The notes beneath the pieces were generated by a model that saw nothing but the letters and a program-made list of their open reading frames with translations, did not search any database and was not told where the DNA came from. Made by a program: the position numbers and the translations under genes. A stretch of DNA of 64,000 nt from Camelus bactrianus (lineage: Eukaryota > Chordata > Mammalia > Artiodactyla > Camelidae), in the NCBI RefSeq assembly GCF_048773025.1, contig NC_133544.1:496001-560000 (forward strand). The letters are read 5' to 3'. This document shows positions 45,040-57,057 of the stretch, one piece after another. The stretch's first letter is position 1. Each line of letters starts with the position of its first letter.

Positions 45040-48000
45040 GTAAGTAGACAGGCCTCAGGGCAGGCGTCCACTCCCAGACAGGACCGAGGTCAGCCCTCCG
45101 CCCGGCTTGAACCACATGCCAGGATGGCGACCTCTGCCCAGAGTATCAGAGGAGGAGCAGTCTCCTCGCCTGAAGGCCTCCCAGGCAATGGGAGGGGTCC
45201 TCTGGGTGTTTCTATCAGGTCCAAGGTGGGCACAGGATGCACACCTCTACCGCACATAGCTGGTGCTGGACTTGCCAAAATCTGTCCCTGACCTATTCCC
45301 GCCACAACAGATCTGTTGCCCTCACCCAGAAACCTCCTGTCTGATTCCTTTGCAGAACTCGAGATATCTGAACCTCAACCACAACCAGGATGCACATGTC
45401 CCAAATGCCCAGGTGAGTCAGACAAGCCACTCCCTTTTAACAAGGAGGTGGCCACAGCCCTGGCGTGCTGGGAATACATGTGTCCTGGAGAAGGCTGGCC
45501 CAGGAGCTAACTCCCCACCTGTCTTCCCTGCCAGCCCCTGAGCTCCCGGGAGGGCCCTCCGTCTTCGTCTTCCCCCCGAAACCCAAGGACGTCCTCTCCA
45601 TTTCTGGGAGGCCCGAGGTCACATGTGTTGTGGTGGACGTGGGCCAGGAAGACCCCGAGGTCAATTTCAACTGGTACATTGATGGCGTTGAGGTGCGAAC
45701 GGCCAACACGAAGCCAAAGGAGGAACAGTTCAACAGCACGTACCGCGTGGTCAGCGTCCTGACCATCCAGCACCAGGACTGGCTGACGGGGAAGGAGTTC
45801 AAGTGCAAGGTCAACAACAAAGCTCTCCCGGCCCCCATCGAGAGGACCATCTCCAAGGCCAAAGGTGGGACGGACAACGGGCGCGGGAGGGTCCTGTGGG
45901 GCTGCTCGGAGTGACCGTCGGGCTCACAGACACGCCTGTCCCCACAGGGCAGACCCGGGAGCCGCAGGTGTACACCCTGGCCCCACACCGGGAAGAGCTG
46001 GCCAAGGACACCGTGAGCGTAACCTGCCTGGTCAAAGGCTTCTACCCAGCTGACATCAACATTGAGTGGCAGAGGAACCGACAGCCAGAGTCAGAGGGCG
46101 CCTACGCCACCACGCTGCCCCAGCTGGACAACGACGGGACCTACTTCCTCTACAGCAAGCTCTCGGTGGGAAAGAACACGTGGCAGAGGGGAGAAACCTT
46201 CACCTGTGTGGTGATGCACGAGGCCCTGCACAACCACTACACCCAGAAATCCATCACCCAGTCTTCGGGTAAATGAGACTCACCCCGGCACCACAGCGAA
46301 CCCCCCTACCCGAGTCCCTCAGGGTCCCGAGTGGATACCTGAGCCCCACCCCTGTGTACATACCTCCCGGGCGAGCATGAAATAAAACACCCAGTGGCTC
46401 CCTGGGGCCCTGCAACCCTGTCATGGTTCTTTCCGAGCAGAGGTCCGGCGCTCGCCGGGCACGCGGGAGGCGGGGGCAGGCCAGGCTCTGAGGACAAACT
46501 TGGTGTCAACGGAGGTAGGCAGCAGACTGAAGCCACAGAGGGGGCTCTGCCAGAGGCAGCAGCTCTCCAGGGTCCAGCCTTCAGCCAGAACCTACTCAGG
46601 CTGTAGTGTGTAGAGCGGACGGGTAGAGCCTCGCAGGAACCCTCACGGAAATGAGAGCACGGTTCATCCCACCTTTGTCCAAGCCCAACAGTGGGACAGT
46701 GGAAGGTCCTTGTGCCCGCAGTTCCCGTCCCCGGGGCCTAGAGAAACCACGTGCTGACATCCTGTCAACATGGGAGCCACGCCTGGCCGGCGATGGGGTC
46801 ACAGGCCTCCTGCTCCCAGGACACACGGAGATCAGGCCCCACCCTCCCGCAGGCGAGGTGCTCAGGGCCAGATCTGTACACTCGAGGGGACACTCACCCA
46901 GACCCATAGGAAACAAGCAATCTCATGGAGCACACCAGCCTGCACACCCCTCGTCCAACTGCAAACTCACGCACACGCATGTGCCTGTGCAACTGCACAC
47001 AAGGGCACAACCACACAACTGCACACAAGCCAGCCTTGCTCACTGGGTCCTCAATGGGGTACCCGCCCAGGGCCAGACCAGAGCCTGGAGCCGGGTCTCG
47101 TGAACCCTCTGTGGACACCAGATTGGTCCCCACTCCTCAAAGCCCCAGCAGCACTGACCACAATGGCCAGCTCAGACCCCCACCCCTCCTCTCCCCAGGA
47201 CACCTGCGCCCCCTCCTCAACACACAGAGACCCAACACCCCACTGGTCCCTAGCACACCCACCCCACCCCCTCGGGCACACAGGGACACCCCAAGGTTGC
47301 CTCCGCCCTTCCCTGCACTAGGACCCACCACAGACCTGCTCTGCAGACCCCTGCCGTCTAGGCCTGGCCTCCAGTGGGAGGGAAGGCAGGGGTCAGGGCA
47401 CCCTCTCCCAAGAGGACCCCATGAAAGGCACCGCAGAGGAGTGGATGAGGGACCCCCAAGGGCCAGGCTTACATATGGCCCAAGGGGTCCGGGCAAGACT
47501 GAGGCCCAATCAGGAGGAATGGGGGAAACGAGGTCGGTGCCCAGGGATTGACCTCAGGGAACCATTGATCCAGCCCCCCAGGGGGATCCTAGTGCCCCAC
47601 CCGCCCTGTCACACAGCTGACCAACCCCTCCCTGTCCAGAGCCACTCCTGGAGGAGGAGAGCTGTGCCGAGGCCCAGAGCGGGGAGCTGGACGGGCTGTG
47701 GACCACCATCTCCATCTTCATCACCCTCTTCCTGCTCAGCGTGTGCTACAGCGCCACAGTGACCCTCTTCAAGGTGGGCGGGCCAGGCCAGCTGTCCCTG
47801 CTGTCCCCACACAGTGCCCGCACAGTCCCCCTTCCCTGTCCCTCCCTGTCCCTCCCTGTCCCCTTCCTGTCCCCTCACAGTCCCGTCACTGTCTCCTCAC
47901 TCTCCCCTCTTGTCCTTTCTGTCCACTGTCTGTCCTTCTCTGTCTCTCCAGTCCATTCTGTTCTCTCACTGTCCCTCTCTGTCCCTGTCGGGACCTCGCT

Positions 48001-48225
48001 GTCCGTAGCTATGCCCACGCAGTCCTCGCGCCACCCCACCGGAGCACACTCGCGGCCGGCAGGCCCCGGGCTGGGAGGCCAGGTCCTTGGGGGAAGCTGG
48101 CATGGGGGCCCCGGCTGTGCTCACACCCGCCGTCCCTGCAGGTGAAGTGGATCTTCTCCTCGGTGGTGGAGCTGAAGCGGACGATCGTCCCAGACTACAG
48201 AAACATGATCGGGCAGGGGGCCTAG
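44746..48225 (+). CDS. IGHG1: Ig gamma heavy-chain constant gene, conventional class (IgG1-like)
   Basis: Constant gene for tetrameric (two heavy, two light chain) IgG. Exons: CH1 44,746-45,039, hinge 45,356-45,412, CH2 45,535-45,864, CH3 45,948-46,276, M1 47,640-47,773, M2 48,142-48,225; all phase 1, all with GT-AG ends. It keeps a functional CH1 donor, the light-chain cysteine in CH1 and a 19-residue hinge, the length of camelid IgG1a. The hinge sequence is not the one I remember for dromedary IgG1a, so the subclass name is provisional. It could be a distinct conventional subclass or an allele. The C-region reading frames are whole. It lies 21,678 bp downstream of the heavy-chain-only gene. 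Confidence 0.9.
45356..45412 (+). CDS. IGHG1: Short hinge exon, 19 residues
   Basis: 57 bp encoding [19 protein letters not shown], with three cysteines in the same CTCPKCP end as the long hinge of unit 1. Only two Pro-Gln pairs precede it. Acceptor ATTCCTTTGCAG, donor CCAG/GTGAGT. The LEIS segment before the PQ pairs is unusual compared with the LKTPQPQ start I recall for dromedary IgG1a. Confidence 0.94.
45535..45864 (+). CDS. IGHG1: CH2 exon, conventional gene
   Basis: 110 residues beginning [19 protein letters not shown]. The lower hinge is LPGG, with Pro at codon 45,546-45,548, where unit 1 has LLGG. The FNST glycan sequon, fold cysteines and FcRn residues are as in unit 1. Confidence 0.95.
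45948..46276 (+). CDS. IGHG1: CH3 exon with secreted C-terminus, conventional gene
   Basis: Begins (G)[17 protein letters not shown] and ends QSSGK then TGA at 46,274-46,276. It keeps the usual HNHYTQ motif (no extra sequon) and RNRQPE where unit 1 has RNGRPE. The internal membrane donor G/GTAAATGA is present. Confidence 0.95.
46381..46386 (+). terminator. Secretory poly(A) signal AATAAA (conventional gene)
   Basis: AATAAA 105 bp after the stop, in the same context as in unit 1. Confidence 0.88.
46430..47639. other. CH3 to M1 intron/intergenic part (unit 2), no gene
   Basis: Counterpart of 24,800-26,010. Non-coding and GC-rich; nothing else is seen. Confidence 0.6.
47640..47773 (+). CDS. 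IGHG1: Membrane exon M1 (conventional gene)
   Basis: Identical in sequence to M1 of unit 1: acidic linker with one cysteine and a transmembrane helix. Acceptor CCCTCCCTGTCCAG, donor CAAG/GTGGGC. Confidence 0.93.
47815..47998 (+). repeat. Pyrimidine-rich tract in the M1-M2 intron (unit 2)
   Basis: Same C/T-rich tract as at 26,180 but shorter, with a duplicated CTGTCCCTCC word at its start. Confidence 0.65.
48142..48225 (+). CDS. IGHG1: Membrane exon M2, cytoplasmic tail (conventional gene)
   Basis: 27 residues plus TAG at 48,223-48,225, identical to unit 1, with the DYRNM tyrosine motif. Confidence 0.92.
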   Translation: MKWIFSSVVELKRTIVPDYRNMIGQGA

Positions 48226-49228
48226 CGTGTCCTCTGGGGGTGTCCACGGCCACCCCAGGCCCCAGAGGTACCCCGATCATCGCTCCGAGCTGCTCAGCCA
48301 CTACTCCGCCCGCTGCCCTGCCAGCTCTGAACTCTCGGCCATGTTGACCCGCACCTCCATCCTGAGAACTCACGGCCACCACCGACCACACCCTGCACCC
48401 TGCCCACCTTCAGGGGACCAAGTGGACAGCAGGTGCTACCACCAACCTGAGCTGAGGGGTCTGCCTGTGCTCACCGGGAGTGCCCGGGGCACCCTGGGGT
48501 TCCTCTGGACGAGCAGGAAGCTGGCATCCTGGGGCAGTGGGCACGGCCCGCTCTCTGTGGACACTCTCGAGCCTGGTGACCAAGGACGGTTCCAAAAAGG
48601 AGGCACACTGTGTGAGATGTCTGGTGGAACAGTGCTGCCCCGGCCGAACTCACTCAGCAGGGAAGCCTCTGGATGTGCCACCAACGTTCAGCCAAGTACT
48701 CAGCTCTAAGAAGGGCCTGGGCCCATGGCCCCTATAGCAGCCAGCTCTGCCGGGAAGGGGGTGACGTTTCCTCGCCAGAGCTTCCCAGAGACGGGCCTGG
48801 AGAACGGGTCCCCCACGGGCAGAACGCAGCCTCGCTGGACAGAGCAAGAGGGACACTGGCAAAAAGGGCAGTGGCCTCAGCCACCCTATCCCGTGGCCAG
48901 CGGCCTGAGACACCTTCAGCAGGAGCACACTGCACTGGGCGGTGTGGTGAGAGGCGAGCCCCGGGAGGAGGGAGCCCAACAGCCTGGCGTCCCGGCCCCA
49001 GACCCCGGGGCCTCTCCTGTCTTCTCCCTGGATGGGGAGGGGCAGGCCCCACTGCCGGGTGGTGGCGGGGGAGTGGGGGCGCTACAGCCAGAGGTCACGC
49101 CAGGCCTCGCTTGGGAAGCTGTGCATCCTTTCTAAAAGTCTGGCGCCCACGAACTTTCTGCGCTGTTTAACTTTGGTTGGGTTTTTTGTTGGGAGACTCT
49201 GGCTTGTCATGTTTTGGGTTGTTCAGAC

Positions 49229-49234
49229 AATAAA
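49229..49234 (+). terminator. Membrane-form poly(A) signal AATAAA (unit 2)
   Basis: AATAAA 1.0 kb after the M2 stop, same context as at 27,611. Confidence 0.75.
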
Positions 49235-49259
49235 GCATCCTTTACCATTCCATAGCTCT

Positions 49260-50860
49260 CTGGGAATCGCTCTGTGTTGCGGCCCCTCCCCTGGTGCCTC
49301 CGCAGCCTGTCCGCCCTCCACACCCTCCCAGCCCCAGGCCCCAGCTCTCCCCCCACCACACCCATCCCTGGGGTTCCCTGGGGGCGCAGAGTCAGCAGCA
49401 AGTCCCAGGTGTCGGACGCCTGGTCAGCACGGCTGCTGTAACACGCAGCACATTCGGGTTGGAACCACAGAAATGATTGTCTCCCGTCCTGGAGCGGCAC
49501 GTCCCAGGTCGAGGAGCGTGAGGGCCACTATGCCCACCGGCTGCCAAGGCTGCAGGGCCGGAGTCAGGACTCGGTCCTCCTGGGAGGCCAGACCCTGAGC
49601 TCCAGTCCCTCCTGGTGGTTCCATCTCAAAGGAACAGTCTCAGGTCCCGGGTTGCAGGAGACACAGCACTCCCCAGAGGGCAGACACAGGAGCCACAGCA
49701 GACTGCCCTTCGCAGGAAATGCTCCAGGAAACGGAGGCCAGCGCCTGGTCAGGGTTGGCTCTGCTGGGCGATCCAGGCCAGCACTTCGGGAGAGCTCAGT
49801 CATCCACGGGACGCGGCCCTGGGCTGCTGGACATTGTCCAAGTGTCTGTGTGAGACTTTCAGTGTGTCAGGGCAGAGGGGGCGAAATCAATGTGCCGAGT
49901 GTGTGGATCAACGGCCCCAGGGGAGGCCAGCAGGACAGGCTCCTGGCAGGGAGCTGGGACCAGCACTGAGTATCTCTCACAAAAGCCACAGCACCCCAGG
50001 GACATTGGAAACGGCCATTCCAGCTTCCTGTGGCGGAAAGACAGACAGACAGACAAACAGAGAGACAGAGGAAGACAGAGAATTTTATGCAGGAAAGGGA
50101 CTGCTCGCTCCAGTGGGCTCCGCACCAAAGACGGTGAGGCCATGGGGCGGGCAGCCGGGTCCAGGAACACGGCCGGCCCTCAGGGACCCTGCCAGGCGTG
50201 AGGACACTGGGCACCCTCTGCCTCCAGGGTGCTCCGGAAACCATCCTGGGGGTCTCCCCCACTCGCAATCTCCCTCACACGGAACACCTAACCAACAAGC
50301 TGAACATGCCTATGGTCCCTGCGTCCTGCCCGGCCCCAGGCCCTGCCCCTCACCCCCATCCCCTGGACCTCGGATCTGCCTCCAGCCACACATTCCCGTG
50401 GGGACACCAGGACGGTCGATACCGGGCTGGCCCCACGGGTCCTCGAGGAGCACCAGTCCCAGAACAGCTGCCCCCCACCAGGCCTGAGGGCCCCGTCCTG
50501 ACCCTGGGGCAACACCAGGCCACAGCGCGTCCCCCATGCACAACCCCTCCTGGGCCACTGGAAGCCAAGTGGCCGACGCCTTCCCTTGAGCCCCTGGGTC
50601 AGCAACGGTGTGAGCCTGAAGTCAGCCTCCTGCTGCTCCTGTCCCCTAGGGGCCCTGCCCCGGGCAAGACCACCGACACACTCCTGTCAGCGTCACACCT
50701 CTCCTGCCCGCACCCCCATCTCACACACACACACACACACACCCCCTGGGCTGCCACCCCACTGCGCCTCTGGGCCCCCACCAGATGCCCCCTCCTCCCG
50801 CACTCCAAGGGGAACGTCTGCCACTCTGAGCTTTGACAACCTGCATTGCTGTCCGTGTGT
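49260..50860. other. 3' flank of unit 2, no gene, with a CA repeat
   Basis: Counterpart of 27,640-29,228. AGAC/AGAG low-complexity run at 50,038-50,070, longer than in unit 1, and (CA)n at 50,722-50,742. Ends at the junction to L1 sequence. Confidence 0.55.
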
Positions 50861-53800
50861 GGTGTCCGTGGATGTGGAGAAAAGAAACCCTTGTGCACTG
50901 TTGGTGAGGACATAAAATGGCATTACCGTTGTGCAAAACGGTTTGGAAGCCCCTCAGAGAAATTTCAGAAACAACTACCACACTTGCAGCAATCCCACTG
51001 CTTACAATAAACCCGAGCGAACAGGCAACAGGTCTTAAAGAGGCACTTGAACACCCACTTCCCAGCAGCTCCGTTGACAATACCTACCACGAGGCGGGAA
51101 CGCGAGTGTCCTTCCGTGGATGGACAGATGAGCACGATGTGGGCTGAGCGTACAATGGAACAGCACTGCCCCTGAAGAAAGAGGAACAGTGTGACGTGTG
51201 TGACAGCACGGGGGCACCTGGAGGACATCGGAACGCGTACCGTGAGCCAGGGGCAAGACGGTGAATCGTGTGCGATTCCACTTGTGTGAGCGATTACGAG
51301 TGGCCGCATTCCCAGAAAGACAAAACACAGAAGTGGCTGCAGCCGGGGGAGAACGGGGGGTGTTGTTTACGGGCATAGGGTTTCACACGTAAAGACGGGG
51401 AGAGTTATGGAGACGCAGGTGGTCGTGATTGCACTTTATGAATGTACTCACTGTCCCCAAGACCCGGAGAAAGGTGTAACATGGTACACTTCCTTAGGGG
51501 CAACTCCTATTCTTTTACCACGATAAAAAAAACCTTTTAAGCGGGAGAAATCTAACCCATTCAATAACATCTGAACGCCTTCAGGAAGACCTGGAGCCTG
51601 TGTCCCTCCCTGTGGAAGAAACCGGCTGCAGCAGGATGGAGCTGCACACCTGCCTGGCCCAGGGCTGACCCCCTGCGGAGGCCGGCGGACGCCGCGGGAG
51701 CAGCGTCTCCACGCTGACGGCGTGAGGGGGCAGGGCGGTGACAACGTGCACGGCTGCAGCACAGCCCCCCAGCCAAAGGACGGCTCCTACAGTTTGCTCT
51801 CCAACAGGTGTAAACTTCTCTTCTGAACAACCCTAACCTAGAGACACACAAAGGGAAGGGAACGCTAGGAAAGCTGCTCACGCCTTAGCTAACCTGACGT
51901 AGAACAAGGACAGCACTACCCACTGCGTGTCGGCCACCGTGGACCACGTTAAGCTTCCCGATTAAAAGGCAGCAATACACTTTGTGTCTCCACCTAATGC
52001 AGGGAAATTACCTCAGATGTAATATAAAATTGCCAACCCTCCTCCAGGAAAGGCTTGAACTCCCATTGCCCATCTTACGTATCTTCGGCTGATGTTCACT
52101 TCTCGTGTTGATGAATAACCTCCGTCTTGGGTGTCCTGCAGCTTATATGCTGAGGTATGTAGCATCACCACTAGCATGTCTTATGTGAGACGGAAGAGGG
52201 TGGGGGCGGCCGGTACAGGTTGGTTATGAGAGAAGGAGACGGAGACGGTGGAGCAGAAGGACACAGAGCACATTCACATTACATCTACATGAGGACCACG
52301 TCTCCCTGGAGAAAAATGGAGACAGGCAGAGAGACTCCTGTACAGCCAAGGCGCTGAAGAAAGGTCCACGAGGAGTCACGTAGGGAGGGAAGAGAGGTAC
52401 TCGGTTTGGAGCGCAGCCTCGAGGAGGGGACCCGGGACGGGGAGACACGTCATGGGCCCGGAGGTCTTCCCTGGGGAGAGGGCAGCTTGAGAGCGTTAGT
52501 AATATGAATGCTAACCAAGTTACGGATAAGAACAGATGAAAACAGTTTGAACCTTCACAGGGACCAGGAAAATATAAAAAGAGAACCACTCACCAGAGGG
52601 GTACAATAGCTAAAACTTAAAACACTGGAAGGGGCGAACAGGGGACTAGGTGACACCGGAGACCCCACGTGACCTGGAAGACAGAACCATGGGAATTACC
52701 CAGTCAGAACTACAAAAGGAAGAACAACTTTTTTAAAATTGAGAGCAGTTTAAGGAATCTATGGAACTACATCCACTGTCCTAACATTGGCATGATCAGG
52801 CTCCCAGAAGCAGAAGAGAGAGAGAAAACAGTTGAAAATGTACTTAATGAAATTATGGCAAAAACTCACCAACCATGAAGAAAGAGAGACATTTCCAGGC
52901 GTAGGAATCACACAGTCCCAAACAAACGGAACCCACAGAGACCCACACCAGGACACGTCACAATTAAATTGGCAAAAGTTAAGGATAAAGAGAGAATTCT
53001 GAAGACAGAAAGAGAACAACACTGTCACGGACAAGGAACTGCCACAAAGTTAGCAGTTGATTTTTCTGCAGAAACTCTGCAGACCACACGGGAGAGGAAT
53101 GATCTATACAAATGCTGAATGGAAAATACCTACAATCTAGGAGGAGATGTCACCCCGCAAATTTGTCGTTTACACCGGAAGGAGAGACAAGAACTTCCCA
53201 GGCAAGCAAACACTGGAGCAGTTCATCAACCCTCAGAGACACGTCAAAGGTCTTCCTGGAGGGGAACACACAGGCTATTGCAAGATGCAAGAATTTACAG
53301 CAAAGGCAAATCCCACTAAAAGGCAAATTAAAGCCTGAGGGCCATCAACTAAATAAGCAAAAGATTAAAAGATAAAATACATAAAATTAACTGTGACTGC
53401 AGTAAACAGCAGTTCACAGGAAGAAGTAAAATATAACATCAAAAAAACGGGGGGCTCACAGAGGGAACTAAAAAAAAAAACAAACAGACATGTGAAAAGC
53501 TGCTCACATTCCTAATCATTAGGGAAATGTAAATCAAAACCAAAATGAGATGTCACCACAAAGACTACAAGTAAGAAATATTGGTGAAGAGATGGGGTAA
53601 ACGGAACCCTTGTCGCTGTTAGCAGGAGTGCAAATTGGTGCAGCCTCGGGGGAAAACAGTAAGGAGTATCCTCAAAACAACTAAAGACAGAACTATCACA
53701 CGCTCCAGCAATTCCACTCCTGCCTATACATCCGAAGGAAACAAAAACAAGAATTTGAAAAGATACATGCACCCCAAGGTACATAGCAACTGTATGAACA

Positions 53801-54322
53801 GGAGTCAGCATACGGAAGCAACACAAGTGTCTGTCGGCAGAAAATGGATACAGGTGGTACGATGTATACGCACGACGGAATAATGCTCAGCCGTGCAGAA
53901 GAATGATTTCTGCCGTTTGTGACATTGGTGGTTCTCTGCACTATGAGGCTTAGTGAAGTAAGTCAGACAAAGGCAAATGCTCTACGATATCACTTGTATG
54001 TGGAATCTAAACATTAATAGAAGTGAATAAATATAACAACAGGAAAACAGACACACAGATAGACAGATCAAATTTGTGGTTACCCGCGTGGAGAGGAGAG
54101 GGGGAAGGGGCTACGTAAGGACAGGGAATTAACAAATACCAACTACTATGTATAAAATACATAGGCTACTAGGACTATTGCACAGCACAGGGAGTAGAGT
54201 CAGTGCTTCTGATAACTTCAACTGGAATGTAGTCTCTAAAAGAATTGAATCACCATTTGGTATGCTGTCCACCTGAAACTAAAGTAACGTTGTCAATGAA
54301 GTGTATTTAACTTAAGTATATG
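50861..54322 (+). mobile_element. L1-derived left end of unit 3
   Basis: Near-identical copy of 29,229-32,690 at offset 21,632: L1 3' end, unassigned segment, L1 ORF1 side, L1 ORF2 3' end. Only scattered single-base changes were noticed. Confidence 0.75.
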
Positions 54323-54716
54323 TACATACACAAATTCATATCAAACTAAGGAACCATCTTCAAATTCCACCCACCACACTGGGGATCAATCATGCTTCTC
54401 TGTGGGGCGGGACTCCAAGACATTGGGCCAAGAAGACGACTCAGGTTACGAAAATGGACATGGCTCCGGCCCCGAGACACACGAGGTCTTGGGACGCTGG
54501 TCCAGACTGCGTTCTTTCTCTGAAACTACCTTACGTTACGTGAGGCTCATTTGCTGTTCATGAGGCCTTTTCCATGTCAGACAATGACTGAGCCATGTGT
54601 GTGCCCAAGGCCTTCCAGGCCGCTGTCCGTGGTCCTGACTCGGACTAGCAGGCTCTCTCAGCTACTGTCCATGGTTCTGCTTCTGCTGCTCTGCACGGGG
54701 TAATGATATTTTTAGA

Positions 54717-57057
54717 TTAAACACACTTTGCCCTTTTAGGGTAGTTTTAGGCCAACAGATACGTTGAGCAGAAAGTCACAGAGTTCCATAACTTCCAGTG
54801 CCCCCACACGTACGCCCAGTTTCACCTATTATGAACATCTATCTCCAGTGTGCTACACTTGTCAGAAATGATGAGCCAACTTAGTACATTATGATTAACT
54901 GAAGCCCATAGGCAACACCATGGCTCACTATCATCTGCACAGTTCTATGAGTTTTGACAAACGCATGGTGTCATTTGCATCCAGAAGCCCCGAGGCTGCT
55001 GTCCATGGAACTGCCTTGATCAGGTACACTGTTCAGACTGCTGCCCATCGGTCCACCATTTCAGCAACACACAGTACAATTTCACTGCCTTAAGACCCCC
55101 TGTACCTCACCTCCTCATTTCCCACCCCTCCCACACAAACTCCTGGCAGCCACTCATCTTCTCATTGCCTCCATAGATGAGCTCCTTCAAATACCGTGTA
55201 GTAGGAATCTCACAGACAGTATAGCCTTCTCCGGTTGGCTCCTTTCACTTAGCAATGTGCATTTTCATTTCCCCATGTCCTTTTGTGCCTCAATGGCTCA
55301 TTTCTTCTTCTTTTTGAATGGTCATTTCTTACTTTGGGGGACTATGGGAGGGTAATTAATTTTTCTTAATGGAGATACTGGGGATTGAAGCAAGGACCTC
55401 ATGCATGCTAAGCACACGCTCTATCATTGATCGATACCGTCCCCCCATTTCTTCTCCTATTAACTTCTTTTTACAACAGCTTTATTGAGATACAATTGAT
55501 ACACAAAATAAACGCATATATTCGAGGTACACCTGAGATTGCACATATGCAGACACCTGTGAAACCATCATTACTGTCAAGGTAGTCGATATATCCATTC
55601 CTCTAGAAGTTTCCTTGTGCTTTGGGTCTATTGGGATGGGGGGAGGAGCACACGTATGTGAAGAACATTTATCACGAAATCTACTCTCTTAACAAATATC
55701 TGGGTCCACAATGCAGTGTTGTAAACCGTAGGCACAATGTTACACACAGAGCCTCGGAATAGAACTCATTTTGCATAACTGGAAATTTATACCTATTGAA
55801 TCACAGCAGAATCAAAGAATATCACCACAGAAAATCAATGAAGCACAAAAGAAAGAAGCAAGAAGGAATAGAGGAACAAATTAACTATAAGACAGACAGA
55901 GAACTATTAAAAACAACAGTGATAATAGGCCTTTCCCTGCCACAATTACCTTAAATGTAAACGGATTAAATTATCAGAGCAAAAGATAGAGAGCGGCTGA
56001 GTGGATAACAAGCAAGGTCCAAATCTGTGCCATCACAAGGGACTCACTTTAGGTTTAAGGACACATGTAGGCTGGACATGAAGGGATGGAAAAAGGTACT
56101 CCATGAGAAAGGCAAACAAAAGGAAGCAAGGATGGGTACACTTGGACAAAATAGACTTGAAGGTAAAAACAGTCATAAGACACCCAGAAGGACGCTATAC
56201 AATGATGAAAAACTCAATTCTTCACAGACGGCTTTGTGCTTTTTATTCTGAAATCCTATTCCACTGTCTGGATGCATCCACTCACCTACTGAGGGACATC
56301 CTGGGCGCATCCAAGTTTGAGTTAAGCTACGAACAAAGCATCTGCAGACATTTATGAACCATAAACATCGCTGCGCAGATTTGGGGTGGGCATGAGTTTT
56401 CAGCCCATTTGAACAGGTGAGTATCTAGGAATGCAGTTGCTGGGTTGTATGGCAAGATTAGGTTTAGATTTTGGAGAACCTGCCGAGCTCTCCTGCAGAC
56501 GGGCTCTTCCGTTTTGCACCCACCCGCAGCGGAGGAGGCCTCCTGCTGCCCCACACCCTCACCAGCGTTGGGAGGTGCCGGGTTTCGGTGTTGCTTCTGG
56601 ACGTCCACCGTTCTAACAGCTGCGTGGTGGTCTTACTTGTTTTCACTTACAGGCTCCAGCGACGTAGGACGTGGAGGAAACTTGCGCTTCCTTCTCTGCA
56701 TCTGTGAGTCTTCTTAGGTGACAGGTCTGTCCAGGGCTTTTAGTCACTTTTAACTGGGTTGTTGCTTTCCTTGTTGCTGACTTTTAACAGTTCTCTGCAT
56801 ATTTCGGACACGAGTCCTTTATCAGATACGAGGTTTGCAGATGTGTGATTCTCCCAGTCTCTGGCCTGCCTTTCATTCTCTCGACAGTGTCTTCCACAGG
56901 CAGGCATTTTCCACTTCAGTTAAGTTCAGCTAGTGACTTCTTTTTCGTGGAATGCGCTTTTGGTGTGGTACCTCCTGGCTCTTCGCCGAATCAAGGTCAC
57001 CTAGATTCCCATGGTTCCGTTCTTTGCGTTGAGGTCAACGACCCACTGTGAGTCAAC
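54717..57057 (-). mobile_element. Nested LINE cluster of unit 3, mostly minus-strand L1
   Basis: Copy of 33,085-35,425, with the same order of reversed L1, Vic-1 SINE, + strand L1 piece and reversed ORF2 C-terminus. Confidence 0.75.
55353..55446 (-). mobile_element. Vic-1 SINE, minus strand (unit 3)
   Basis: Third copy of the SINE at 12,066 and 33,721, at the same place in the unit. Confidence 0.85.

Larger units (their letters stand above)
29229..50860 (+). repeat. Tandem IGHG duplication unit 2 (conventional gene)
   Basis: Same order of elements as unit 1, carrying the IGHG gene at 44,746-48,225. Its first 9.5 kb (29,239 to about 38,700) match unit 3 at a constant offset of 21,632 bp with few substitutions and no net length change, so units 2 and 3 share a very recent origin in this part. 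Confidence 0.9.
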
